A stretch of DNA of 5,194 bases from an uncultured Eubacteriales bacterium (GCA_900552255.1 URZF01000114.1:1-5194); one strand, 5' to 3'. Numbered from the stretch's first letter, positions 1 through 5,190 are shown. Numbers and translations: made by a program. Notes: generated from the sequence alone by a model not told the origin.

Positions 1-17
1 ATTAAATCATGGATATC

Positions 18-22
18 GGAGG
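18..22 (+). promoter_or_regulatory. Ribosome binding site deciding the Noc-like start
   Basis: GGAGG lies 7 bases before the ATG at 30. It falls inside the longer reading frame that could begin at 9, and no Shine-Dalgarno sequence is visible before 9 (only ATTAAATC). This argues for initiation at 30. Confidence 0.75.
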
Positions 23-29
23 CGAAAAG

Positions 30-848
30 ATGGATACTTCGGAAACCGGCGCCGAAATCAGAGAACGCATCAGCGAGCTTGCACGCGGAAAATGGAGAAC
101 CGCCGTCAGAATGGTCGATACCGCGCTGATCTGTCCGAATCCGTTTCACGCCCCCAAACAATTCGACGAAAATGAAATCCGTGTTCTTGCGGAAACCATC
201 CGCAAGGACGGAATGAAAAATCCGATCACCATTCGGGCGATCGGAACCGCCCACCATCCGATGTTCCAGCTCATAGCCGGTGAAAAACGCCTTTTCGCCT
301 GCATCTATGGGAAAATATCGCCTATCCCCTGCGTCATCATCGACACCAATCCGGACAAGCTCGCGGAAACCGGCGAAATTCCGCTGCCTCGCAATTATTT
401 TGAAGAAGCGGATATCATTCATGAAATCATGTCAAAAAGCGGTATTTCCTCCGAACGCATGGCCAAAAGCTTAGGAATCACGGAAGAAGCCCTGAAAAAC
501 AAGCTCAGCTTGCTGTCCTTTGACGCGACCGAACGAAAGCTTTTGCTGAAAGCCAAAATAACAGCAGAAAGCGCATGTCAGCTTCAAACATTGTCTCCGG
601 AAAACAAGTGCGAGCTTTACCGCGCAATAGCAAATGGCGTATGCGGACGCGACGCAGAAGAGCTCATCGCGGAGGCATCCGGCGACCGTCACCATACAAA
701 GGTCGTGATCAAAGATGTTCGGTTGTTTTATAACACCATAGATAAGGCTGTCGCGATCATGAATAAAAGCGGCATCGCCGTCAAATGCGAGCGTGAAGAA
801 CGAAAGACGCATACAAAACTCGTTATCACTGTGCCGAAAGGCACTTGA
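30..848 (+). CDS. Noc-like / ParB-Spo0J family paralogue, diverged
   Basis: A ParB-superfamily DNA-binding protein of 272 residues, most likely the Noc-type paralogue that Firmicutes often carry just upstream of parA-parB; Noc proteins bind DNA and keep division off the nucleoid. Seen: an N-terminal ParB core (NPF...KQFDENEI at 37-50, matching NPxQPRxxFD), the phosphate-motif equivalent GEKR at 84-87 (usually GERR), a helix-turn-helix around 138-159, and a C-terminal block (225-270, DVRLFYNTIDKAV...KSGI...VPK) resembling the C-terminus of clostridial Noc-like proteins. Odd: the ENxQRxxLxPxEEA motif is reduced to EIPLPRNYFEEA (116-127), about four residues shorter, so CTP binding or hydrolysis may be impaired. 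An ATG at position 9 is in frame, but GGAGG at 18-22 sits 7 bases before the ATG at 30, so 30 is chosen. Family membership is fairly sure; the Noc role is inferred from position and C-terminus. Confidence 0.8.
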   Translation: MDTSETGAEIRERISELARGKWRTAVRMVDTALICPNPFHAPKQFDENEIRVLAETIRKDGMKNPITIRAIGTAHHPMFQLIAGEKRLFACIYGKISPIPCVIIDTNPDKLAETGEIPLPRNYFEEADIIHEIMSKSGISSERMAKSLGITEEALKNKLSLLSFDATERKLLLKAKITAESACQLQTLSPENKCELYRAIANGVCGRDAEELIAEASGDRHHTKVVIKDVRLFYNTIDKAVAIMNKSGIAVKCEREERKTHTKLVITVPKGT

Positions 849-856
849 TATACCAA

Positions 857-872
857 TGTTCCACGTGGAACA
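857..872. promoter_or_regulatory. parS: parS-like site 1 (perfect 16-bp palindrome)
   Basis: TGTTCCACGTGGAACA is a perfect palindrome, extended to 18 bp by A856/T873. It matches the Bacillus/Caulobacter parS TGTTTCACGTGAAACA except for one symmetric T-to-C and A-to-G pair. It begins 9 bases after the stop codon of the Noc-like gene and upstream of parA-parB, a usual place for parS. It is expected to be the loading site for the ParB encoded at 1937; binding by the Noc-like protein cannot be excluded. Confidence 0.85.
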
Positions 873-886
873 TCCTGTGCCGAGGA

Positions 887-902
887 GCTTCCACAGCGAA
901 CA
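887..902. promoter_or_regulatory. Degenerate parS-like sequence
   Basis: GCTTCCACAGCGAACA matches the perfect site at 857-872 at 11 of 16 positions, keeping TTCCAC on the left and GAACA on the right but losing the central GTG. It lies 14 bases beyond site 1. It could be a decayed third site or chance; it has lost the palindromic centre, so strong binding is unlikely. Confidence 0.25.
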
Positions 903-906
903 TGTA

Positions 907-930
907 CCGCAGCTCACAATATAGCTGCGG
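907..930. other. Small intergenic hairpin
   Basis: CCGCAGCT (907-914) is perfectly complementary to AGCTGCGG (923-930), with an 8-base loop. No U-run follows directly: the next T-run is about 20 bases away. It is therefore not a clear terminator by itself, though it could be part of the 3' end of the Noc-like transcript. Confidence 0.4.
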
Positions 931-960
931 AGCCCACCAAGGTTCATAGTTTTTCTCCCG

Positions 961-992
961 GATAAAAGCACCGCTTATGCGGTGCTTTTATC
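961..992 (+). terminator. Intrinsic terminator after the Noc-like gene
   Basis: A perfect 14-bp stem (961-974 with 979-992) surrounds a TTAT loop. The arm has a GC-rich core (GCACCGC/GCGGTGC) flanked by AAAA/TTTT, giving a T-rich right arm continuing into TCTTTCTC. It lies 112 bases after the Noc-like stop codon and should separate that transcript from parA-parB. The A/T flanks make it potentially bidirectional, but no gene converges on it. Confidence 0.8.
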
Positions 993-1023
993 TTTCTCAT
1001 GTTCCACGTGGAACGTGAGAAAG
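992..1023. promoter_or_regulatory. parS: parS-like site 2 inside a 32-bp inverted repeat
   Basis: The core TGTTCCACGTGGAACG (1000-1015) matches site 1 in 15 of 16 bases. Unlike site 1, its flanks continue the dyad: CTTTCTCA (992-999) is complementary to TGAGAAAG (1016-1023). This gives a 32-bp inverted repeat with a single mismatched pair, T1000/G1015. Its first base is also the last base of the terminator stem. It lies 34 bases upstream of the parA -35 box, so bound ParB could influence parAB transcription; that effect is inferred. Confidence 0.8.
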
Positions 1024-1057
1024 TGCACGTTATTCAGACTCTTTTTGCTCAGCCAAC

Positions 1058-1086
1058 TTGACTTGAAGAGAATCTCATGCTATAAT
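1058..1086 (+). promoter_or_regulatory. Sigma-A promoter for parA-parB
   Basis: TTGACT (1058-1063, five of six consensus) and TATAAT (1081-1086, perfect) are separated by 17 bases. TG at 1078-1079 adds an extended -10 element (TGCTATAAT). Transcription should start near 1092-1094, leaving a leader of about 60 bases before parA. This is the best promoter in the window and suggests strong vegetative expression. Confidence 0.85.
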
Positions 1087-1098
1087 AAGATTATCTTT

Positions 1099-1126
1099 TT
1101 GACTTTCTCTTGAAATATCATACGAT
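1099..1126 (+). promoter_or_regulatory. Possible second parA promoter
   Basis: TTGACT (1099-1104) and TACGAT (1121-1126, four of six) are separated by 16 bases, inside the leader of the stronger promoter at 1058-1086. It is weaker by consensus and may be fortuitous. Confidence 0.25.
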
Positions 1127-1152
1127 TTTCGGTCAATAATAGGAAAGCAGGT

Positions 1153-1920
1153 ATGATCGTGACCAAGATAATCGCTTTTGCAAACCAAAAAGGCGGAGTC
1201 GGAAAAACCACCTCCGCGATCAATATAGCCGCGGCGCTTGGTATTGCCGAAAAAAGGACGCTGCTTATCGACTGCGATCCGCAGGGAAATGCCTCCAGCG
1301 GCGTCGGTGTGCGGAAAAACCAGATCAAAACGACCGTTTACGACGTCTTAATCGGCAGATGCCGTGCGGCAGACGCCCTGATTCGGACAGAATATCAAAA
1401 TCTCAGCGTCCTTCCGTCCGGAATGGACTTGGCCGCGGCCGAGCTCGAGCTCGCAGACGTTGAAAACCGGCAAAACCGCTTGAAAGATCCTCTTTCGGAA
1501 ATTGCAGGCGATTTCGACTACATTTTGATCGATTGCCCTCCGTCCCTCGGTATGCTGACGATCAACGCGCTCACGGCGGCAGACGGCGTCATCATTCCGA
1601 TGCAATGCGAATATTTTTCGCTGGAAGGACTGTCCCAAATCATGATGACGATCAAACAGGTGAAAAAGCTATACAATCCCTCTCTTTCGCTGACCGGAAT
1701 CCTCGTCACCATGTATAACGGCAGATTAAATCTCTCCCTGCAGGTGCTCGACGAGCTGAAAAAGCATTATGCCGACAAGCTTTTTTCTGTGGCAGTCACG
1801 CGGAATGTCCGGCTCAGTGAGGCTCCCAGCTACGGTGCGCCGATTCAGTATTACGACAAGTATGCAAAAGGCAGCTCGGACTATGACAAGATCGCAGAAG
1901 AGCTGATGAAACGAATCTGA
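1153..1920 (+). CDS. parA: Chromosome partitioning ATPase ParA/Soj
   Basis: A deviant-Walker ParA/MinD-family ATPase of 255 residues, close to the 253 of Bacillus Soj. It forms ATP-dependent dimers that bind nucleoid DNA and are released when ParB stimulates hydrolysis, which helps move or organise the origin region. Seen: Walker A' KGGVGKTT at 13-20 with the signature lysine K13; the A' motif IDCDPQGN at 39-46; Walker B ILIDCPPS at 124-131; and the Soj C-terminal signature TRNVRLSEAPSYGAP followed by YDKYAKGSSDY. There is no N-terminal helix-turn-helix extension, which fits the chromosomal type. The ATG at 1153 follows AGGAAAG (1141-1147) by 5 bases; a GTG at 1159 is a possible alternative start. 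It has its own promoter and lies 16 bases before parB, so the two are very probably one operon. The motifs are intact and nothing suggests decay. Confidence 0.97.
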   Translation: MIVTKIIAFANQKGGVGKTTSAINIAAALGIAEKRTLLIDCDPQGNASSGVGVRKNQIKTTVYDVLIGRCRAADALIRTEYQNLSVLPSGMDLAAAELELADVENRQNRLKDPLSEIAGDFDYILIDCPPSLGMLTINALTAADGVIIPMQCEYFSLEGLSQIMMTIKQVKKLYNPSLSLTGILVTMYNGRLNLSLQVLDELKKHYADKLFSVAVTRNVRLSEAPSYGAPIQYYDKYAKGSSDYDKIAEELMKRI

Positions 1921-1936
1921 ATAAAGAAAGGAATTT

Positions 1937-2758
1937 ATGATGACGCAAAAGAAAAAAGCGCTTGGACGCGGTCTTGACGCCATCCTCGTCGACAACAGGG
2001 AGCAGCCCGAGGCCGACGGCGGCATCACCATGGTGCGGATCAGCGATGTCGAACCGAATACCGACCAGCCGAGAAAAGCGTTCGATTCCTCCGAGCTGGA
2101 AACGCTTTCCGAATCCATCGCCCAATACGGCATGATACAGCCGATCACCGTCCGTATGATCGACGGAATGTATCAAATCATTACAGGTGAGCGCCGTTGG
2201 AGAGCGGCAAGGATGGCAGGGCTTTCCGAAATCCCGGTCATTGTTATCTCCGCCGACGATAAAAAAGCGGCGGAGCTCGCACTTGTGGAAAACATTCAAA
2301 GAAGCGACCTGAACCCGATCGAGGAAGCGCTCGGCTTTTCATCCTTGATTGAGGAATACGGCTTGACACAAGAGGAAGCGGCGAAACGCATCGGCCGAAG
2401 CAGAACTGCCGTCACCAATTCGCTTCGTCTCCTCTCTCTTCCGGAATCGGTCAAAAAAATGATCGAGACAGGGGAACTTTCCACCGGACATGCCAAGGTT
2501 TTGCTGGGTCTATCCGATCCTGAAACGATGGAAATGGCAGCCAAGCAGGTTGTTTCGCGTTCCTTATCCGTTAGAGATACCGAAAAGCTTGTAAAGCTCC
2601 TGAATACAAAGCCTGCCGTAGAACCCGTTAAAATCGCGTATGATGTGGATCATACGCGCGCCTTAGAGCTTATCGTGCAAAAGCACCTCGGAAGAACGGT
2701 AAAAATAATAGAGAAAGGAAAAAATCACTCGATCTCCATCGGATATTCCGACAATTAA
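1937..2758 (+). CDS. parB: Chromosome partitioning protein ParB/Spo0J
   Basis: A CTP-dependent DNA clamp of 273 residues (Bacillus Spo0J has 282) that loads at parS, spreads along nearby DNA, recruits SMC and stimulates ParA. Seen: N-terminal ParA-contact motif ALGRGLDAIL at 8-17; a C1-like box VEPNTDQPRKAFD at 38-50; CTP-binding GERRWRAAR at 84-92 and ENIQRSDLNPIEEA at 118-131, both intact; helix-turn-helix GLTQEEAAKRIGRSRTAVTNSL at 142-163; TGHAKVLL at 183-190; and a C-terminal dimerisation domain at about 231-270. ATG codons occur in tandem at 1937 and 1940; AAGGA at 1928-1932 lies 4 and 7 bases away respectively, so the second is equally plausible. It is co-transcribed with parA. The parS-like sites at 857 and 1000 are its likely targets. 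Confidence 0.97.
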   Translation: MMTQKKKALGRGLDAILVDNREQPEADGGITMVRISDVEPNTDQPRKAFDSSELETLSESIAQYGMIQPITVRMIDGMYQIITGERRWRAARMAGLSEIPVIVISADDKKAAELALVENIQRSDLNPIEEALGFSSLIEEYGLTQEEAAKRIGRSRTAVTNSLRLLSLPESVKKMIETGELSTGHAKVLLGLSDPETMEMAAKQVVSRSLSVRDTEKLVKLLNTKPAVEPVKIAYDVDHTRALELIVQKHLGRTVKIIEKGKNHSISIGYSDN

Positions 2759-2770
2759 GATTTGGAATCC

Positions 2771-2808
2771 TTGCTTAAATTGATATGTGGAGATTCAATA
2801 TTAAGCAA
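2771..2808. other. AT-rich hairpin downstream of parB
   Basis: TTGCTTAA (2771-2778) pairs with TTAAGCAA (2801-2808), and the stem continues with ATTGA (2779-2783) against TCAAT (2795-2799) across one bulged A at 2800. That makes about 13 pairs around an 11-base loop. ATTTATAATTCATTTT follows, so it may be a weak terminator for parA-parB. The low G+C stem is atypical, and an operator role for the next gene is possible. Confidence 0.45.
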
Positions 2809-2816
2809 TTTATAAT
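2788..2816 (+). promoter_or_regulatory. Candidate promoter for the two-helix membrane protein gene
   Basis: TATAAT (2811-2816) is a perfect -10 box. A weak -35 candidate, TGGAGA (2788-2793, four of six), lies 17 bases upstream. The hairpin at 2771-2808 covers the -35 and spacer. Transcription would begin about 40 bases before the start codon. Confidence 0.4.
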
Positions 2817-2860
2817 TCATTTTGTGAAATATAGCGTTTGTTGAAGGAAGGAAATAGCAT

Positions 2861-3337
2861 ATGCCGAAAATATTAGATTACATTGATGCACTCCGACTCG
2901 ACAACACCGTATCCACCGGTATCCAATTTATCATATGGCCGCTCATCTTCGGGCTTATTTTAGCGTTTTTCGTCATTTATTACCGCCGCCGTGTGATCGG
3001 TGCGTTTGTCAGAGCGATCCGAGAAGCCGGCGCCTCCGATGAAGAATCCGCCAAAACACTTGCGGAAATCGGACAGGAGGACAATTCAAGCGCAATATCC
3101 GCCTTAAAAAAATCGGCGTCCCTGCGCCGTCTTGTCACGATTTGCCCGGGCGAGGAAGGAGCGGAAGAAGAACTCGTTATCAACGAAAAAACACGGTTTT
3201 ATATCGGAAAAGACGCAGAGACCCGTTCTCGTGTCCAATATGGCGATAAAGAGGAACCGCTTTGGCCTGTGATCCTCGGTTCTGCCGCACTGATTCTATT
3301 CGGCATCATCGTTTTTTATATTTTGATCCGCCGATAA
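2861..3337 (+). CDS. Uncharacterised protein with two predicted membrane helices
   Basis: A 158-residue protein I do not recognise. Two hydrophobic segments, about 20-41 and 134-156, are visible. The first is followed by a strongly basic stretch (YYRRRVIGAFVRAIREAG), and the protein ends in IRR. By the positive-inside rule the roughly 90-residue middle part is probably cytoplasmic. That part holds EAGASDEESAKTLAEIGQEDN (55-75, helical, acidic) and a LVINEKTRFYIGKD stretch (105-118) that may form beta strands. There is no signal peptide cleavage site, lipobox or enzyme motif. GGAAGG at 2846-2851 lies 9 bases before the ATG. It follows parB by 102 bases and ends 3 bases before a terminator. The reading frame, ribosome binding site and neat boundaries support a real gene. 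A link with chromosome segregation is suggested by position only. Confidence 0.85.
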   Translation: MPKILDYIDALRLDNTVSTGIQFIIWPLIFGLILAFFVIYYRRRVIGAFVRAIREAGASDEESAKTLAEIGQEDNSSAISALKKSASLRRLVTICPGEEGAEEELVINEKTRFYIGKDAETRSRVQYGDKEEPLWPVILGSAALILFGIIVFYILIRR

Positions 3338-3340
3338 CGC

Positions 3341-3374
3341 AAAAAAGAGATTGCCTACAGGCAATCTCTTTTTT
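3341..3374. terminator. Bidirectional terminator between convergent genes
   Basis: A perfect 15-bp stem (AAAAAAGAGATTGCC at 3341-3355 with its complement at 3360-3374) surrounds a TACA loop. It has six As on the left and six Ts on the right, so it gives a U-run on both strands. It starts 3 bases after the stop of the membrane protein gene and ends 25 bases from the stop of the convergent lipoprotein gene; it probably ends both transcripts. Confidence 0.95.
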
Positions 3375-3399
3375 ATGAAGTTATTTTATGATAATCGAA

Positions 3400-4539
3400 T
3401 TATGACACCGACACATCGAATAGATACTGCACATTATATTCGCTTTCCAGTTCGGTCAGGCGCGTCTCAAACATGCCTGTGATCTTTTCATTCAGAAGCT
3501 CGGTTTTGATTTCATCCCTGACTTCATCCAAAGGCTTGAAGCCGTTTGTCGTCTTGATTTTATCCAGTCTGATAATGAAATAGCCCGCATAGCTTTTCAA
3601 GGGCTTGGAATACACGTCTCCGATCTCCATATTCTGCAAAGCATAATAAACCTCGGCACGGAAACAGTCGCCCAAATAATTCATATATTTCTCATAAGCT
3701 TCGGCATCCTCCTTTGGATCCGCGTCGGGATCTAACTCGCCATATTCCTTTTTGATAGCCTCCAGCGCATCGGAAAGATTGGGAATGATGGCAAAGTCGC
3801 TGATGGCCGTAAAGTTTTCGCCGGAAAAAAGATTTGTTTTGGTATAACCGTCCTCCTCCGTATATTTTTCCAAAAGATCGGCCTTCACCTGTTCCAATGT
3901 CATATCGCCGGCATTGATCTGACGGATATAGTTTTCCATTTCGGCTTCCGCCGCCGCGCATTCTTCTTCATCCTTCAGATCAAAGACCTCACGCAGGACA
4001 CCCGTCCACGTATAGCCGGCAGGATCCGCATACGCCCCGCCATTGGCGTGATAGTATGTTTCAATCTCCTCATCCGTCACCTCAATCGTAGTAGAGGCGT
4101 ATTCGTTGAATAAAGAGGCCAGCTCATACCGACGCATATCCTCCTTTAAAAAGTTCTTGGAAAGCCCGTACATATTGCGCCAGTCCTTATAACCGCCAGT
4201 GAAGTTCTTATCGAGATATTCGATCATCTCCTTAACGGTCTGATTCAGGGCTTTTTCATCGACCGTGTAGCCTTTCTTTTTCAGGTCGATCTCCAAGACC
4301 TTATATCTGACATAGGTACGCACCGCTTCTTTGGCCATTTCGCTTTTCTCTTCGTCCGTCGTATCCAGTGTCGCATTTGTCAAGATATAATAGTTGATAA
4401 TATCCTGCACATCTTCTTCATAGACAGGAGTATTATTATACACAGCCACGATCTCACCCTTGCTTCCGCATGCCGAAAGGAGCATCACGAGCGCGGACAA
4501 TATCAACACGATACTGAGAATCTTTTTCATCTGTTTCAT
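3400..4539 (-). CDS. PrsA/SurA-like foldase lipoprotein, parvulin-like domain
   Basis: An exported lipoprotein of 379 residues resembling PrsA/SurA peptidyl-prolyl isomerases, which help secreted proteins fold outside the membrane. Seen: lipoprotein signal peptide with basic start (KQMKK), hydrophobic core 7-21 and lipobox LSAC with C24; a SurA-type N-terminal helical region (about 29-165, VAVYNNTPVYEEDV then helices); a parvulin-like region (about 176-328) ending in IGDVYSKPLKSYAGYFIIRLDKI; and a C-terminal helix block PLDEVRDEIKTELL, which closes many PrsA/SurA proteins. Odd: the histidines expected in RHILV and GYHII are absent (GVLREV at 180-185, GYFII at 319-323), and an acidic stretch (270-285, DPDADPKEDAEAYEKY) sits inside the domain. 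Catalysis is therefore doubtful and a chaperone role more likely. AAGGAG lies 7 bases before the ATG. It is downstream of the CD1247-like gene on the same strand. Confidence 0.85.
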   Translation of the reverse strand: MKQMKKILSIVLILSALVMLLSACGSKGEIVAVYNNTPVYEEDVQDIINYYILTNATLDTTDEEKSEMAKEAVRTYVRYKVLEIDLKKKGYTVDEKALNQTVKEMIEYLDKNFTGGYKDWRNMYGLSKNFLKEDMRRYELASLFNEYASTTIEVTDEEIETYYHANGGAYADPAGYTWTGVLREVFDLKDEEECAAAEAEMENYIRQINAGDMTLEQVKADLLEKYTEEDGYTKTNLFSGENFTAISDFAIIPNLSDALEAIKKEYGELDPDADPKEDAEAYEKYMNYLGDCFRAEVYYALQNMEIGDVYSKPLKSYAGYFIIRLDKIKTTNGFKPLDEVRDEIKTELLNEKITGMFETRLTELESEYNVQYLFDVSVS

Positions 4540-4546
4540 TATAAAT

Positions 4547-4552
4547 CTCCTT
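4547..4552 (-). promoter_or_regulatory. Ribosome binding site of the lipoprotein gene
   Basis: On the - strand AAGGAG precedes the ATG at 4539 by 7 bases, which fixes the first Met rather than the in-frame ATG three codons later. Confidence 0.85.
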
Positions 4553-4571
4553 GCTTTTTAACCGAGGTCAT

Positions 4572-4599
4572 AAAAAGCCGTCATGAGAGACGGCTTTTT
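4572..4599 (-). terminator. Terminator hairpin after the CD1247-like gene
   Basis: An 11-bp perfect stem (AAAAAGCCGTC at 4572-4582 with its complement at 4589-4599) surrounds a 6-base loop, giving a U-run on the - strand. It lies 22 bases past the stop of the 4622-5077 gene and 32 bases before the lipoprotein start codon. No convincing promoter was found between it and that start, so read-through, or a promoter overlapping the hairpin, may supply the lipoprotein gene. Confidence 0.8.
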
Positions 4600-4621
4600 C
4601 AAATTCGGCAAATGTGTGGGG

Positions 4622-5077
4622 TCAATCGTCACTCTCGCAGCCGCAGCAGCAATCATCCTCGTCGTCCTCATCGCAGCAATCGCACACACAGCTGAATTCG
4701 GCGCCGCAGGCAGGGCAGGTGACATGATCAAAGTCGATCGTGTCGTCGAGACACACGGTCTCACCGCATTCCGGACACTCCACCTCGACAAAATCCTCAT
4801 CATCGCAGCAGTCACAATCGTCGTCACAGCAGCAGTCATCGTCGCAGCAGCAATCGCAGTCGTAATAGTCCTCTTCAAGCGTGCCGAGATCCTCGTCGAT
4901 CTCTTCCACATAGGCATCAAGATATTCCGTATCCTCTTTAAGACCGGATATCGCCTTCGCCATATCGTCAAGCACGTCGATAATAGAAGCGAGCACCTTG
5001 CCTTCCGGCGTTTTCTCATCCAAAGAGAGACCCTCGGCAAGTCCTTTGATATAGGCAACCTTTTCGGAAATCTTCAT
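4622..5077 (-). CDS. CD1247-like protein with Cys/Asp-rich region and zinc ribbon
   Basis: A 151-residue acidic protein. Its N-terminus (KVAYIKGLAEGLSLDEKTPEGKVL, about 6-29) resembles the conserved start of the clostridial CD1247 family, whose function I do not know. A helical, possibly coiled-coil acidic part follows (about 30-70). Residues 73-92 are almost purely Cys and Asp, including two consecutive CCCDDD units (76-87). A zinc-ribbon-like pair CPEC (101-104) and CPAC (121-124) follows, then a second Cys/Asp/Glu-rich tail (130-151). In total there are 23 cysteines. No signal peptide or membrane segment is visible, so it is probably cytoplasmic. An upstream in-frame ATG at 5083 lies only 2 bases after GGAGG, whereas the ATG at 5077 lies 8 bases after it, so 5077 is chosen. 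Metal binding is inferred from composition. Family assignment is moderate; that it is a gene is fairly sure. Confidence 0.8.
   Translation of the reverse strand: MKISEKVAYIKGLAEGLSLDEKTPEGKVLASIIDVLDDMAKAISGLKEDTEYLDAYVEEIDEDLGTLEEDYYDCDCCCDDDCCCDDDCDCCDDEDFVEVECPECGETVCLDDTIDFDHVTCPACGAEFSCVCDCCDEDDEDDCCCGCESDD
4817..4852 (-). repeat. Two tandem 18-bp units encoding CCCDDD
   Basis: Units 4817-4834 and 4835-4852 match at 15 of 18 positions, and each encodes Cys-Cys-Cys-Asp-Asp-Asp. The differences are compatible with synonymous changes, so the protein repeat is kept while the DNA drifts. The surrounding GCAGCA/GTCGTC-like sequence is low in complexity and prone to slippage. Confidence 0.7.
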
Positions 5078-5085
5078 AAGCATAA

Positions 5086-5090
5086 CCTCC
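5086..5090 (-). promoter_or_regulatory. Ribosome binding site of the CD1247-like gene
   Basis: GGAGG on the - strand lies 8 bases before the ATG at 5077 but only 2 before the ATG at 5083, so it favours the shorter 151-residue protein. Confidence 0.75.
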
Positions 5091-5161
5091 GCGCTTTCGG
5101 CAAAACCCGCCGTAAGCGTCCTTTCTTTTTATTCCTTTATTATTTGCTGTTCCCAGATGAA

Positions 5162-5190
5162 AATAAACATTCCATCCTCTCTTTTAACAA
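5162..5190 (-). promoter_or_regulatory. Candidate promoter upstream of the CD1247-like gene
   Basis: On the - strand TTGTTA (5185-5190, four of six) and TTTATT (5162-5167, four of six) are separated by 17 bases. Transcription would start about 75 bases before the gene. The region is AT-rich, so a chance match is possible. Confidence 0.3.

Noticed and set aside
856..924. A 22-codon open frame starting inside parS site 1
   Set aside because: There is no ribosome binding site, and the start codon is part of the palindrome.
471..971. Open frame of 166 codons on the - strand over the end of the Noc-like gene and the parS region
   Set aside because: It runs antisense to a well-supported ParB-family gene, crosses the terminator and a parS-like site, and its translation shows no recognisable domain.
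849..1152. Possible replication origin in the parS-containing intergenic region
   Set aside because: No cluster of DnaA boxes (TTATNCACA) or AT-rich unwinding element was seen; the region is explained by parS sites, a terminator and a promoter.
1726..2299. Two overlapping open frames on the - strand over parA and parB
   Set aside because: They lie antisense to two highly conserved genes; the frames look like by-products of codon use.
3140..3155. CCCGGG-centred sequence as a possible Noc binding site (ATTTCCCGGGAAAT)
   Set aside because: Only the central six bases match; the flanks are not palindromic and it lies inside a coding region.
4801..4862. GCAGCA/GTCGTC repeats as a possible CRISPR or regulatory repeat array
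   Set aside because: The periodicity follows codons for Cys and Asp in a real gene, with no spacers or constant repeat unit beyond the two 18-bp coding units.
4558..5058. Long open frame in another - strand frame over the CD1247-like gene (Ala/Thr/Arg-rich translation)
   Set aside because: The repeated Cys and Asp codons read out of frame give low-complexity Ala/Thr-rich sequence without stops. The other frame has a good ribosome binding site, a zinc ribbon and a family-like N-terminus.
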